Source of the DNA: Exiguobacterium alkaliphilum 12/1
Lineage (GTDB): Bacteria; Bacillota; Bacilli; Exiguobacteriales; Exiguobacteriaceae
NCBI RefSeq assembly: GCF_000714435.1
Contig: NZ_JJMW01000041.1
Span: 62,001-126,000, forward strand
Length of the DNA stretch: 64,000 bases
Reading direction: 5' to 3'
Below are positions 1 through 8,037 of the stretch, in pieces. Numbering within the stretch: the first letter of the stretch is position 1; each line of letters opens with the position of its first letter. The notes beneath the pieces are model-generated. The model was not told the origin of the DNA. It made no database searches and worked only from the letters and a program-made list of their open reading frames with translations. Position numbers and translations under genes: made by a program.

Positions 1-219
1 AACTTAGCGATGGACTATCCGTTCGTCATCGATACGCCACTCATGTGGCTCGATAAGAAACAGACGTGGGAACTTGCCGACCGTCTCGGTGCGTTCGACT
101 ACGTCAAAGAGCGGACGCTCACGTGCTACAACGGCATCCTTGGCTCAGGCTGCGGCGAGTGCCCAGCGTGTGTGCTTCGTCAAAACGGCCTTGACGCGTA
201 CGAGGGGGTGCGTGTATGA
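1..219 (+). CDS. queC: 7-cyano-7-deazaguanine synthase QueC, C-terminal part
   Basis: This is the C-terminal end of QueC, which turns 7-carboxy-7-deazaguanine into preQ0 with ATP and ammonia. The reading frame is open from base 1, so the start and the ATP-binding N-terminus lie outside the window. The visible tail has the family's zinc-binding cysteines in CYNG...[11 protein letters not shown]. The following genes queD, queE and queF complete the preQ1 branch, and the stop overlaps the queD start by three bases (GTATGA), which implies translational coupling. Any preQ1 riboswitch would lie upstream and cannot be seen. Confidence 0.93.
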   Translation, partial: NLAMDYPFVIDTPLMWLDKKQTWELADRLGAFDYVKERTLTCYNGILGSGCGECPACVLRQNGLDAYEGVRV

Positions 220-671
220 AGAACGCCCCGTTCCTCGCCCCGACGAGCGTCGAAGCCAAACAAGACGGCTCGCTCATCTACTGTAAACACCGCGTCCAAA
301 TCGTCAAAGAAGTGACGTTTGACGCCGCCCACCACTTGTTCGATTACGACGGCAAGTGCCGTGCGCTCCATGGCCATACTTATAAACTGCAAATGGGCAT
401 CAGCGGCTTTTTAGACAACCGCGGGATGACGCTCGACTTCGGTGACTTGAAAGCCATCTTCAAAGAAGAGCTCGAACCGTATCTCGACCATCGCTATTTG
501 AACGAATCGTTGCCATATATGAACACGACGGCCGAAAACATGTGCTATTGGATTTTCGAGCAGCTCGCCAAACACTTGCCTGACGAGCGCGACGTCCGTG
601 TCGAGTTCGTCAAACTGTACGAGACGCCGACGTCATACGCCGAGTTCCGCCGCGAATGGTTGGTGGACTGA
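216..671 (+). CDS. queD: 6-carboxy-5,6,7,8-tetrahydropterin synthase QueD
   Basis: QueD converts 7,8-dihydroneopterin triphosphate to 6-carboxytetrahydropterin, the first committed step of 7-deazaguanine synthesis. The 151-residue protein has the PTPS zinc-ligand histidines in FDAAHHL and LHGHTY, the cysteine of GKCRALHGH, and the DHRYLN segment. The ATG overlaps the queC stop. The N-terminal stretch of about 25 residues before the conserved [15 protein letters not shown] is longer than in many homologues, but no better internal start was seen. The end overlaps the queE start by one base. Confidence 0.93.
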   Translation: MKNAPFLAPTSVEAKQDGSLIYCKHRVQIVKEVTFDAAHHLFDYDGKCRALHGHTYKLQMGISGFLDNRGMTLDFGDLKAIFKEELEPYLDHRYLNESLPYMNTTAENMCYWIFEQLAKHLPDERDVRVEFVKLYETPTSYAEFRREWLVD

Positions 672-1366
672 TGAAAATCCCGGTCCTCGAAGTATTCGGC
701 CCGACGTTCCAAGGGGAAGGCCGCGCCATCGGACAGAAGACGATGTTCGTCCGGACCGCCGGTTGCGATTATCGCTGTTCGTGGTGTGACTCCGCCTTCA
801 CATGGGACGGCTCGGAAAAACCAGACATGCTGTCGGCCGACGCCATCATCGAACGACTTGACGCACTCGGTATGTACGACTACGTCACCATCTCTGGCGG
901 CAACCCGCTCCTCATCGCCGGCATGAAAGACTTGGTCGAGAAGTTGAAGGCACGTGGCGTCAAGCTCGCCGTCGAGACGCAAGGGAGCCGCTATCAAGAC
1001 TGGCTCACGCAAATCGACGACGTGACACTCAGCCCAAAACCGCCCTCGTCCGGCATGTCGACCGATTGGGAGAAACTCGACGCCATCGTCGAGCGACTCC
1101 GTCCGGAACAGACGACGTTCAAAGTCGCCGTGTTCGATGAAGTCGATCTCGCCTACGCAAAACAAGTCCAGACGCGCTATACGCCGGACGTCATGTACTT
1201 GTCGGCCGGCAACCCAGAGCCTGGTGCGGACGGTGACATCACCGACGCCCAGCTCCGTCGCCTGAAACAATTATGGGAAGACGTCGCGCGCGACCCGTCG
1301 TGGCAAAGCGTCCGTGTCTTGCCGCAGCTACACACATTACTGTACGCCAACGAACGTGGCGTCTAA
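671..1366 (+). CDS. queE: 7-carboxy-7-deazaguanine synthase QueE (radical SAM)
   Basis: QueE is the radical SAM enzyme that rearranges 6-carboxytetrahydropterin to 7-carboxy-7-deazaguanine. The 231-residue protein has the CxxxCxxC cluster motif (GCDYRCSWC) near residue 32 and a TISGGNPLL segment for SAM binding. I start it at the ATG that overlaps the queD stop (TGATG). An in-frame ATG 15 bases earlier lies inside queD and has no reason to be used. The stop is followed at once by AAGGAG, the queF ribosome binding site, so the four genes form one operon. Confidence 0.93.
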   Translation: MKIPVLEVFGPTFQGEGRAIGQKTMFVRTAGCDYRCSWCDSAFTWDGSEKPDMLSADAIIERLDALGMYDYVTISGGNPLLIAGMKDLVEKLKARGVKLAVETQGSRYQDWLTQIDDVTLSPKPPSSGMSTDWEKLDAIVERLRPEQTTFKVAVFDEVDLAYAKQVQTRYTPDVMYLSAGNPEPGADGDITDAQLRRLKQLWEDVARDPSWQSVRVLPQLHTLLYANERGV

Positions 1367-1377
1367 GGAGAATGAAT

Positions 1378-1866
1378 ATGAGACCAGAAGACTTACAAGA
1401 CTTGTCGCTCCTCGGACAGAAGAGCGTCCCATACATTTTTGAATACGCACCGGACGTCCTCGAGGCGTTCCCGAACCGTCACCCGGAGAACGATTACTTC
1501 GTGAAGTTCAACGCCCCGGAGTTCACGTCGCTCTGCCCGATCACGAACCAACCGGACTTCGCGACGATTTACATCTCGTACATCCCGGACGAGAAGCTCG
1601 TCGAGTCGAAATCGCTCAAACTCTATTTGTTCAGCTTCCGTAACCACGGAGACTTCCACGAGAACTGCATCAACGTCATCGGGAAGGACCTCGTCAAGTT
1701 AATGGAGCCGCGCTACCTCGAAGTGTGGGGCAAGTTCACACCACGCGGCGGCATCTCGATCGACCCGTACTACAACTATGGGAAGCCGGGCACGAAATAC
1801 GAGAAAATGGCGGAACATCGCCTCTTCAACCACGACCTCTATCCAGAGACGGTCGATAACCGCTAA
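1378..1866 (+). CDS. queF: NADPH-dependent 7-cyano-7-deazaguanine reductase QueF
   Basis: QueF reduces preQ0 to preQ1, the base inserted into tRNA at position 34. The 162-residue unimodular protein carries the active-site cysteine in [13 protein letters not shown] and the NADPH/substrate motif around [20 protein letters not shown]. Two in-frame ATG codons are close together. The one at 1372 is only one base from AAGGAG (1365-1370), while 1378 has a seven-base spacing and is preferred. It is the last gene of the que operon and is followed by a strong terminator. Confidence 0.94.
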   Translation: MRPEDLQDLSLLGQKSVPYIFEYAPDVLEAFPNRHPENDYFVKFNAPEFTSLCPITNQPDFATIYISYIPDEKLVESKSLKLYLFSFRNHGDFHENCINVIGKDLVKLMEPRYLEVWGKFTPRGGISIDPYYNYGKPGTKYEKMAEHRLFNHDLYPETVDNR

Positions 1867-1870
1867 ACGA

Positions 1871-1903
1871 AAAGTAGGTGCCCACGGGGCGCCTACTTTT
1901 TTT
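1871..1903. terminator. bidirectional intrinsic terminator (queF / TVP38)
   Basis: A stem AAGTAGGTGCCC / GGGCGCCTACTT with one wobble pair is followed by seven T residues on the plus strand. It lies just after queF, and its 3' arm contains the stop codon of the convergent membrane protein gene. Confidence 0.85.
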
Positions 1904-2549
1904 GGTAGCGATGGATTTTTCGTTTAATCGGCTCGCGAAACACGGTCGCGACGAGCGTCAAGACGGCGAAGACGATTAACGCGAGGACAATCATCTTGAA
2001 GTCCCCGGTCGCAATGCTGCTGCCGAGAAAGTTGTTCGCGAACGCGCCCGGGATCATGCCGACGACGGTCGCGAGGACGAACGCTGGCAGCTTCACTTTC
2101 GCAAGGCCCGAGACGTAGCTCACCAAGTCGAAGTTGACGAGCGGGATGAGCCGTAAGATGAGGACGTAGAAGAAACCGTCCTCCTCGATTTTTTGTTGTA
2201 GTTTTTTATAATCGGTCGATTCAAAGTGGTTCAAGAAGCGTTCCCCGAACCGGGTCGCCACGTAAAAGGCGACGAGCGCACTGAGCGTCGCCCCGATAAT
2301 CGTGTATAACATACCCGGCAACGTCCCGAACGCGAGCCCCCCTGCAATCGACAGGACGGACGCGGGGAAGAGGATGAGCGGACGGAACGTATAGAGGAGG
2401 ATGAATACGACCGGTGCCATCCAGCCGAACGCTACGATATAGTCCCTAATCACGCCCGGGTTCAAGTCAATCCATTGATAAAGGAGCGTCGCCGTCCCAA
2501 AGATGAGCAACACGATGGCGATGACCCACTGCGTCTTCCACTTTTTCAC
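1893..2549 (-). CDS. TVP38/TMEM64 family membrane protein
   Basis: This 218-residue integral membrane protein belongs to the TVP38/TMEM64 (VTT, SNARE-associated) group. It shows hydrophobic segments at both ends, a glycine-rich central block (FPASVLSIAGGLAFG), and the typical RLIPLVNFDLVSYVSGL segment. Family members are implicated in lipid scrambling or envelope homeostasis, but the substrate here is unknown. I use a GTG start at 2549 because AGGAGG sits eight bases upstream of it; in-frame ATG codons further upstream would place that site inside the coding region. It is convergent with the que operon. Confidence 0.85.
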   Translation of the reverse strand: MKKWKTQWVIAIVLLIFGTATLLYQWIDLNPGVIRDYIVAFGWMAPVVFILLYTFRPLILFPASVLSIAGGLAFGTLPGMLYTIIGATLSALVAFYVATRFGERFLNHFESTDYKKLQQKIEEDGFFYVLILRLIPLVNFDLVSYVSGLAKVKLPAFVLATVVGMIPGAFANNFLGSSIATGDFKMIVLALIVFAVLTLVATVFREPIKRKIHRYQKK

Positions 2550-2665
2550 CGAAACGACCTCCTCTCTTTCTTCCATCATATCGTCTCGCCCCAAAAAAGT
2601 AACGTCTTCCTTTTTTCGGCAATCCCGTTATGGTACGGTAAGAAAAAGCAGAAGGAGGACTCCCT

Positions 2666-3175
2666 ATGTACTTGGCAGATGCCATCAAACTGAAGAGCCT
2701 GCTCCATAAGCAGATTGATAAGCTGTTAGAAGAAGTCGAGCGCGTCGCGTTCATCGAGCTCGAAAAAGATGAACCGCTCCCGACGATCCAGTCGCGTTCG
2801 CTTGAAGACATCGAAGTCGAACTCGAGTCGATTCGGCGTGATATGCGCCGTCTCGACCGCCTCGTCTATGAAGCGAACTTGAAGACGGTGATTGAGACGC
2901 ACGACGGCCCGCTCCCGCTCGTCGAGGCGATTGAGTTCGCCATCCAATTGCGTGCTCAGGCCCGCATGTATCAAGAACTATCCGAGCGACCGAAGCGCGA
3001 GTTTCAATACGGTTTTGGTGAAGGGACGGCTGTCATCAAGCATGCGCTCTATGACCCGGAGCTATATCGCTTGAAGGCGATTGACGTCGAGAAACGGGCG
3101 AATCGCATCTCGAACGCCATCAACGCGGCCAACTATCGGACGGAGATCGACTTTGACCCGAGTCGATACATGTGA
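2666..3175 (+). CDS. DIP1984-family protein, function unknown
   Basis: This 169-residue, strongly charged, helical protein is probably soluble and coiled-coil-like, with heptad-like stretches at about residues 5-25 and 50-70. The N-terminal LADAIKLKSLLHKQIDKL and the C-terminal RANRISNAINAANYRTEIDF resemble the DIP1984 family, whose role is not established. The start has an AGGAGG site nine bases upstream. It stands alone, divergent from the TVP38 gene, and is followed by a dyad. The family assignment rests on remembered sequence pattern and is moderate. Confidence 0.7.
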   Translation: MYLADAIKLKSLLHKQIDKLLEEVERVAFIELEKDEPLPTIQSRSLEDIEVELESIRRDMRRLDRLVYEANLKTVIETHDGPLPLVEAIEFAIQLRAQARMYQELSERPKREFQYGFGEGTAVIKHALYDPELYRLKAIDVEKRANRISNAINAANYRTEIDFDPSRYM

Positions 3176-3204
3176 CCTTGGCCCGGTGAGACTCCGGGTC
3201 AAGG
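3176..3204. repeat. inverted repeat directly after a stop codon
   Basis: CCTTGGCCCGG and CCGGGTCAAGG form an 11-bp stem with one mismatch and a 7-base loop, starting one base after the DIP1984 gene stop. There is no T tract, so it is not a classic terminator. It may be a 3'-end stabilising or pausing structure. The next 125 bases hold nothing I recognise. Confidence 0.5.
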
Positions 3205-3330
3205 ATTGGCGCCAAACTTTCTCCAATGCGACTGGATGCGAACACGGCCATGGACCAACCAATCACCGATGACCGATGACACGTTCACCTGTCACTCGTT
3301 CCTAACCAGACACCATTCAAGTGCGCCGAA

Positions 3331-3364
3331 AACGCGCCGGGGAACACTCCCTGGCGCGTTTTTT
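3331..3364. terminator. intrinsic terminator
   Basis: AACGCGCCGGGGA and TCCCTGGCGCGTT make a 13-bp stem with a four-base loop, followed by six T on the plus strand and preceded by four A. It lies between the convergent DIP1984 gene and the histidine-tailed membrane protein and touches the latter's stop codon. Confidence 0.8.
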
Positions 3365-3861
3365 CACGTGTGGTGATGATGGTCGTTGTGATGGTGATGG
3401 TGGTGCGAACTCGAACTACGTCGCGGTGCCGGCTCGTCGGCAAACTTTTCCCCGTCCAAGATGCCGAGCCGCTTGTATTGGCGGTCGACCCGCTCCTTCG
3501 TCTCGTCGTGCACGTGCGGTGACTCCATGACCAATTGATAGCTACCGAGCGCGACCCGGAACGGTTCCATCTGCGTCCGTTCGACCGGGAACGAAGTCAC
3601 GTCACGCAAATAGTCAGCAAGCCGGTTCGCCGCTTCCTCACTCGGATTGTCAGCCAAGTCGGAAGCGAACTGTTGCATGTCTTTCAAGAGACCGTTCGTC
3701 TTCACTTGCTTACCGACACCTGTAACAACGGCGAACACAATCAGTGCGATGAACCCAATCATAAAAATCGGAAAGATACTGAACATTCCCGTGAACAACG
3801 AATCCCCCATCCCCGTCGAATCAATGTATACTTCTTCCCCGAACGCGAATGTATTGAACAT
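3364..3861 (-). CDS. membrane protein with histidine-rich C-terminal tail
   Basis: I do not recognise the family. The 165-residue protein has one clear membrane segment at about residues 25-48 (FPIFMIGFIALIVFAVVTG) followed by a soluble, charged, helical domain of about 100 residues. It ends in SSSSHHHHHHNDHHHHT, with ten histidines in a native chromosomal gene. Such a tail suggests divalent metal binding (nickel, zinc or copper) at the cytoplasmic face, which is inference. The ATG at 3861 is chosen because GGGGGAGAGG lies just upstream; a longer frame with an upstream ATG lacks a site. Nothing nearby points to a specific metal pathway. Confidence 0.75.
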   Translation of the reverse strand: MFNTFAFGEEVYIDSTGMGDSLFTGMFSIFPIFMIGFIALIVFAVVTGVGKQVKTNGLLKDMQQFASDLADNPSEEAANRLADYLRDVTSFPVERTQMEPFRVALGSYQLVMESPHVHDETKERVDRQYKRLGILDGEKFADEPAPRRSSSSHHHHHHNDHHHHT

Positions 3862-3918
3862 GTCCTCTCCCCCTTTTCTATCTATACGGACGATGTTGTC
3901 TTTCGTTTCATCTTCCAC

Positions 3919-3945
3919 CAAAAAAACCGCGGGATGCACCCGCGG
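3919..3945 (-). terminator. intrinsic terminator of the trmH-like/GNAT operon
   Basis: Read on the minus strand, CCGCGGG-TGCAT-CCCGCGG is followed by a run of T (the A run at 3919-3926). It sits just past the GNAT stop codon. Confidence 0.82.
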
Positions 3946-3950
3946 CTGAC

Positions 3951-4409
3951 TCAGTCATGTAATTGTTTCTCCATCATGATGCGCGGCGCCCCGTCTTCTG
4001 TGTACGCCCCCATGATGTCGTAGCCACATAACAGGTTCAAGATGATGACACCTTTGTTCGTGTTGCGTGCTTTCGTCCGAATCGAATGGAAGCCTTGCGC
4101 TTTCACCCATTCGAGTTGCGTATCCATCAACTTGCGGCCGATCCCATGTTTTTGGAACTCCGGATGCACGCCACCGGCCCAGCTGTAATACCGGTACGGC
4201 TCCGCCTCATATCCAATCTTGAATCCGACGAGCCGCTCTTCTGAGAAAGCGAGCAATACGAGCGGATTGGCATGTCGATACAGTCTCTCCTTAAAGCGCA
4301 GTTGATCGATGTCGCCGTACAGGCTGCGGTACAGATTAAAGAACTCCTCTTCAAATTCGTTAAAGTGCGTCGTGACATCTTTCACGATAAATGAACTGGT
4401 CGTACTCAT
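3951..4409 (-). CDS. GNAT family N-acetyltransferase
   Basis: The 152-residue protein is a single GNAT domain that would transfer an acetyl group from acetyl-CoA to an amine. The acetyl-CoA loop is visible as GGVHPEFQKHGIGRKLM (a QKHGIG form of Q/RxxGxG/A), preceded by the beta-bulge region SEERLVGFKIGYE. The substrate cannot be inferred. The ATG at 4409 has GAAAGGGGATGG upstream; an earlier in-frame ATG has no site. It lies 56 bases downstream of the TrmH-like gene on the same strand and probably shares its transcript. Confidence 0.85.
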   Translation of the reverse strand: MSTTSSFIVKDVTTHFNEFEEEFFNLYRSLYGDIDQLRFKERLYRHANPLVLLAFSEERLVGFKIGYEAEPYRYYSWAGGVHPEFQKHGIGRKLMDTQLEWVKAQGFHSIRTKARNTNKGVIILNLLCGYDIMGAYTEDGAPRIMMEKQLHD

Positions 4410-4465
4410 CGTTCCATCCCCTTTCAACGTGTGAACAGTGCTCGTACGTCTGTACACTTCGCCGT

Positions 4466-5230
4466 TTACTCGGATTTTCCTGTTTCGCGTTCAAATGCGG
4501 ATAGACCTTTTTGTTTATACACGCCGAGCGAACGCTTCGGCAAGCTCTTGACCATCCAATTCTTCAAGATGCGCTGTTTGTCTTCTACCTTCAATCCATA
4601 GCCTTCCGTCACGACATGGCGCGCCCGTGTCGTCACGTCGTATAACGAGATCGCCGCGGCGACCGAGATGTTCAAACTTTGGACGTACCCTTGCATCGGA
4701 ATCATGTAATTGCCGTCCGCTTTGGCGAGCGCTTGATCCGATACACCGTGATGCTCATTCCCGAACAAGAGCACGGTCGGTTTCGATACGTCGATGTCTT
4801 CAAGCGGGACCGCTTCCTCGCTCAGTGCCGTCGCGAGCACTTGATAGCCATCCGCCTTCAATCGATCAATTGCATCTTCAATAGAAGGATGTTCGACCAC
4901 GTCGACCCAACGATCTGCGCTCTTCGCGATAATCGAGTTCGGTTTAAACTTGGCCCGACCTTCGACGACGTGAAGCGTCTGCACACCGAACGCATCCGCT
5001 GAGCGAAGCACCGCCGACTGGTTGTGCGGGTCATCGACCCCTTCCGTCAAAATCGTGATATGGTTCGTCCGTAACGCCAATACCTCCTGCATCCGTTTGA
5101 CACGGTCAGGCATCAACATACTATACAGTAGTCGATCCTCTTCTAATAGAAGTCCCGACTGCAATAACTCCTCAAGCAATGCCGCTTGCTCTTCTTTTGA
5201 TAATGCCGATGTCGTCTGTCTCCAACCCAT
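4466..5230 (-). CDS. TrmH/SpoU-family RNA 2'-O-methyltransferase
   Basis: The 254-residue protein has the SPOUT methyltransferase motifs in order: NQSAVLRSADAFGV (motif 1), LLFGNEHHGVSD (motif 2) and MIPMQGYVQSLNISVAAAISLY (motif 3). These form the knotted SAM site typical of tRNA Gm18 methyltransferase TrmH and its relatives. An N-terminal helical region (residues 1-50) and a basic C-terminus (KSLPKRSLGVYKQKG) may bind RNA. The ATG at 5230 is preceded by GAAAGGGG at good spacing, so I prefer it over an ATG 18 bases earlier. It is the first gene of a two-gene minus-strand unit with the acetyltransferase. The exact RNA target is inferred. Confidence 0.85.
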   Translation of the reverse strand: MGWRQTTSALSKEEQAALLEELLQSGLLLEEDRLLYSMLMPDRVKRMQEVLALRTNHITILTEGVDDPHNQSAVLRSADAFGVQTLHVVEGRAKFKPNSIIAKSADRWVDVVEHPSIEDAIDRLKADGYQVLATALSEEAVPLEDIDVSKPTVLLFGNEHHGVSDQALAKADGNYMIPMQGYVQSLNISVAAAISLYDVTTRARHVVTEGYGLKVEDKQRILKNWMVKSLPKRSLGVYKQKGLSAFERETGKSE

Positions 5231-5337
5231 GATTCTCGCCCCTTTCAACCTCTAGTATTGTAGCGGGATTCGATTGTGCTGACAAGTTAACGTCGCATCC
5301 CGCTGTTTCAGTCATTTTATGAAAATAAATGAAAATT

Positions 5338-5397
5338 AGGAAACCGGTTGCACAAACTTATGCAATCGATTACAATCATTTATGCAAGCGATTGCAT
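5338..5397 (+). promoter_or_regulatory. three tandem LacI/CcpA-type operators, 22-bp period
   Basis: Three dyads are centred on CG at 5345-5346, 5367-5368 and 5389-5390, spaced exactly 22 bp. The third, ATGCAAGCGATTGCAT, fits the CcpA cre consensus WTGNAARCGNWWNCAW fully. The second, ATGCAATCGATTACAA, has one mismatch. The first, AGGAAACCGGTTGCAC, is a weaker half-conserved copy. They end about 54 bases before the PTS start codon, and the third may overlap a -35 element. They are likely operators for CcpA or a pathway-specific LacI-type regulator. Confidence 0.7.
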
Positions 5398-5450
5398 TGA
5401 CAGTCGCCATAGACAGATAAAAAGTTCCGTACAGGAAGGAAGCGTATTAT

Positions 5451-7079
5451 ATGAAACAACTTATCTCGTTCGATTTTTGGCAGAAGCTCGGGAAGGCCTT
5501 AATGGTCGTCATCGCCGTCATGCCTGCTGCAGGTCTTATGATTTCAATCGGTAAACTCATCGGCATGTCAGCCGGCGACGTCGGGATTTTACTGACGACG
5601 GCTCGCATCATCGAAGACCTTGGTTGGGGCATCATCGTCAACCTACATATCTTGTTCGCAGTCGCCATCGGTGGCTCATGGGCAAAAGATAAAGCAGGCG
5701 GCGCTTTCGCAGCCCTGATCGCTTTCATCTTAATCAACCGCGTCACCGGCGCGATCTTCAACGTCAACGGTGCCATGCTCCAAGATTCAGAAGCGACCGT
5801 GAAGTCGCTCTTCGGTGCCGATCTCGTCGTCGCCGACTACTTCACCTCTGTCCTCGGTTCGCCAGCCCTCAACATGGGCGTGTTCGTCGGGATTATCGCC
5901 GGTTTCCTCGGTGGTGCTCTCTACAATAAGTTCTACAACTTCAACAAATTGCCGAACGCCCTCTCGTTCTTCAACGGGAAGCGTTTCGTCCCATTCGTCG
6001 TCATCCTCGGTTCAGTCGTCGCGGCCATCGCGCTCTCGATTGTCTGGCCGACGATTCAAGGGGCACTCAACAGCTTCGGTGAGTGGATCGCCACGTCACG
6101 CAACACGGCGCCTGTCCTTGCACCGTTCATCTACGGGGCACTCGAGCGTTTGCTCTTGCCGTTTGGTCTCCACCACATGCTCACCGTCCCGATGAACTAT
6201 ACGGAGCTCGGTGGCACGTATACGATTTTGACAGGTGCGACAGCTGGTTCGGTCGTCGCCGGACAAGACCCGCTCTGGTTGGCATGGGTGACGGACCTCG
6301 TCAACCTCCGTGCTGCTGGTGATACGGCTGCCTACAACGCGCTCCTCGCGGACGTCGTCCCTGCCCGTTTCAAAGTCGGACAAGTGCTCTTGTCGTTCGC
6401 AGCGCTCATCGGTGCCGCTTACGCCATGTACCGTAACGTCGATGCGGACAAGAAAGCACAATACAAACCAATGTTCTTATCTGCTGGTCTCGCGGTCTTC
6501 TTGACAGGAGTCACAGAACCGATCGAGTTCATGTTCATGTTTGTCGCACCAGTCCTTTATGTCGTCTACGCACTCATGGCAGGTGCCGCCTTCGCCTTGG
6601 CGGACATCATCGACCTTCGTGTTCACGCATTCGGTGCGATCGAGTTGCTCACACGCATCCCGATGATTGTCAAAGCGGGTCTCCTTCAAGACTTGATTAA
6701 CTTCTTCCTCGTCGCCATCGCGTTCTTCTTCATCAACTTCGGTGTGTTCAATTTCTTCATCAAGAAGATGAACTTGCCGACGCCTGGACGTAACGGAAAC
6801 TACATGGAAGAAACGACCGAGAAATCGACTGTGACAGGCAACGAGCAGGTCATGGGGATTATCGCCCTTCTCGGTGGGGAAGAAAATATTGAAGATGTCG
6901 ATGCGTGCATGACACGTCTACGCGTCACGGTTAAAGATATGTCGCTCGTCTCGGAAGAGAGCGAATGGAAAAAGAACGGCGCCATGGGTCTCATCTTGAA
7001 AGACCGCGGTGTCCAAGCAATCTACGGCCCGAAAGCCGACGTATTGAAGTCAGACATTCAAGACGTCATCGGAGCATAA
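5451..7079 (+). CDS. PTS sugar transporter subunit EIICB (glucose/maltose family)
   Basis: The 542-residue membrane permease imports and phosphorylates a sugar. The EIIC domain fills about residues 1-440, with the family's KALMVVIAVMPAAGLMI start, GALERLLLPFGLHHM and the substrate-site motif TGVTEPIEFMF. A linker leads to an EIIB domain from about residue 465 with the phosphorylated cysteine near 486 in DACMTRLRV. No EIIA domain is fused, so EIIA must come from elsewhere. The family covers glucose, maltose and related alpha-glucosides, and I cannot choose between them. It has a good AGGAAGG site, three operators upstream and a terminator downstream, so it is probably monocistronic and carbon-regulated. 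Confidence 0.88.
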   Translation: MKQLISFDFWQKLGKALMVVIAVMPAAGLMISIGKLIGMSAGDVGILLTTARIIEDLGWGIIVNLHILFAVAIGGSWAKDKAGGAFAALIAFILINRVTGAIFNVNGAMLQDSEATVKSLFGADLVVADYFTSVLGSPALNMGVFVGIIAGFLGGALYNKFYNFNKLPNALSFFNGKRFVPFVVILGSVVAAIALSIVWPTIQGALNSFGEWIATSRNTAPVLAPFIYGALERLLLPFGLHHMLTVPMNYTELGGTYTILTGATAGSVVAGQDPLWLAWVTDLVNLRAAGDTAAYNALLADVVPARFKVGQVLLSFAALIGAAYAMYRNVDADKKAQYKPMFLSAGLAVFLTGVTEPIEFMFMFVAPVLYVVYALMAGAAFALADIIDLRVHAFGAIELLTRIPMIVKAGLLQDLINFFLVAIAFFFINFGVFNFFIKKMNLPTPGRNGNYMEETTEKSTVTGNEQVMGIIALLGGEENIEDVDACMTRLRVTVKDMSLVSEESEWKKNGAMGLILKDRGVQAIYGPKADVLKSDIQDVIGA

Positions 7080-7081
7080 TC

Positions 7082-7116
7082 AACAGGCCAGCTCGCTCGA
7101 GTTGGCCTGTTTTTTC
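7082..7116 (+). terminator. intrinsic terminator of the PTS gene
   Basis: AACAGGCCA and TTGGCCTGTT pair across an 11-base loop and are followed by TTTTTT, directly after the PTS stop codon. Confidence 0.85.
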
Positions 7117-7131
7117 TAAAGGAGGACTATC

Positions 7132-7923
7132 GTGAATATTTTGACGCTCAACTGCCACGCCTGGTTAGAGGACCGCCAACAAGAAAAAATCGACTTCATC
7201 GTCGAACGGATCGCGAGCGAGGATTATGACATCATCGCGCTCCAAGAAGTGAATCAACACAAAGAGGCCCCGATCGTCGAGGGGTTGATCCGGGAGAACA
7301 ACTTCGCCTACGTGCTCGTCGAACGATTGAAGGAGCTCGGGGTCACGTATCACATGACGTGGGACTTCGCCCATTACGGCTATGACGTCTACGAAGAAGG
7401 TGTAGCCATTTTGTCGCGTACCCCGTTTTTATCGACCGAGTCGTTCTTCGTCTCGAAGACGACGGACCCGAACAACTACAAGTCCCGAAAGATCGTCAAG
7501 GCGATCGTCGACGGCGTCGATGCGCCGACGGCCGTTTACTCGTGCCATCTCGGTTGGTGGCATGACGAGGAAGAACCGGTCCGCCATCAGCTTGATGAGT
7601 TGCTGCGCCGTGCCGAAGAGGATGATCGTGCCCTTCTCCTCGGTGACTTCAACAACGACGCCTTTCTCCGCGGGGAAGGGTATGATTACTTGATCGATCA
7701 CGGTCTCCAAGACTTGTTTCATTTGGCGACCGAACGTGAAGGCGATGCGACCGTCCAAGGCAAAATCGCCGGCTGGGACGAGAACAAGAAAGCGCTCCGA
7801 ATCGATTTGATGCTGACGAACGCACCGATTCACGTGTCACGCCACGCCGTCGTCTTTGACGGTGAGAACGGACCGATCGTCTCCGACCACGCTGGCGTCG
7901 AAGCGACCGCCTTTTGGCGCTAA
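7132..7923 (+). CDS. endonuclease/exonuclease/phosphatase-fold hydrolase
   Basis: The 263-residue protein has the EEP fold of Mg-dependent phosphodiesterases such as sphingomyelinases and nucleases. Visible motifs are LNCHAW at the N-terminus, IIALQEVN (metal-binding glutamate), LLLGDFNNDA (active-site Asp and Asn) and the C-terminal VSDHAGVEA (catalytic His). No signal peptide is present, so a cytoplasmic role is likely. The GTG start at 7132 follows GGAGG by six bases. It sits behind the PTS terminator but close enough to receive read-through, and it may act on a sugar phosphate or phosphodiester. That role is speculative. Confidence 0.82.
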   Translation: MNILTLNCHAWLEDRQQEKIDFIVERIASEDYDIIALQEVNQHKEAPIVEGLIRENNFAYVLVERLKELGVTYHMTWDFAHYGYDVYEEGVAILSRTPFLSTESFFVSKTTDPNNYKSRKIVKAIVDGVDAPTAVYSCHLGWWHDEEEPVRHQLDELLRRAEEDDRALLLGDFNNDAFLRGEGYDYLIDHGLQDLFHLATEREGDATVQGKIAGWDENKKALRIDLMLTNAPIHVSRHAVVFDGENGPIVSDHAGVEATAFWR

Positions 7924-7925
7924 GG

Positions 7926-7965
7926 AATCCTTTTCTTTCACGATTGTGAGAGAAAAGGGTTTTTC
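7926..7965 (+). terminator. intrinsic terminator
   Basis: AATCCTTTTCTTTCAC and GTGAGAGAAAAGGGTT pair (with wobbles) across four bases and end in TTTTTC after the hydrolase gene. Confidence 0.75.
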
Positions 7966-8037
7966 TTTCGTCGTAAATTCGGTATGGTTGGAGACGACTG
8001 AAGTCTAACAACTTTGAACGAAAGAAGTGATTTTATT

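Noticed and set aside
545-1270. Long minus-strand open frame opposite queD and queE (241 codons)
   Set aside because: It is the antisense shadow of well-supported queD and queE, with no ribosome binding site and an unlikely amino acid composition.
3364-3420. Vector-derived histidine tag
   Set aside because: The tail is imperfect (six plus four His split by Asn-Asp), uses mixed codons and is followed by a natural terminator, so it is chromosomal.
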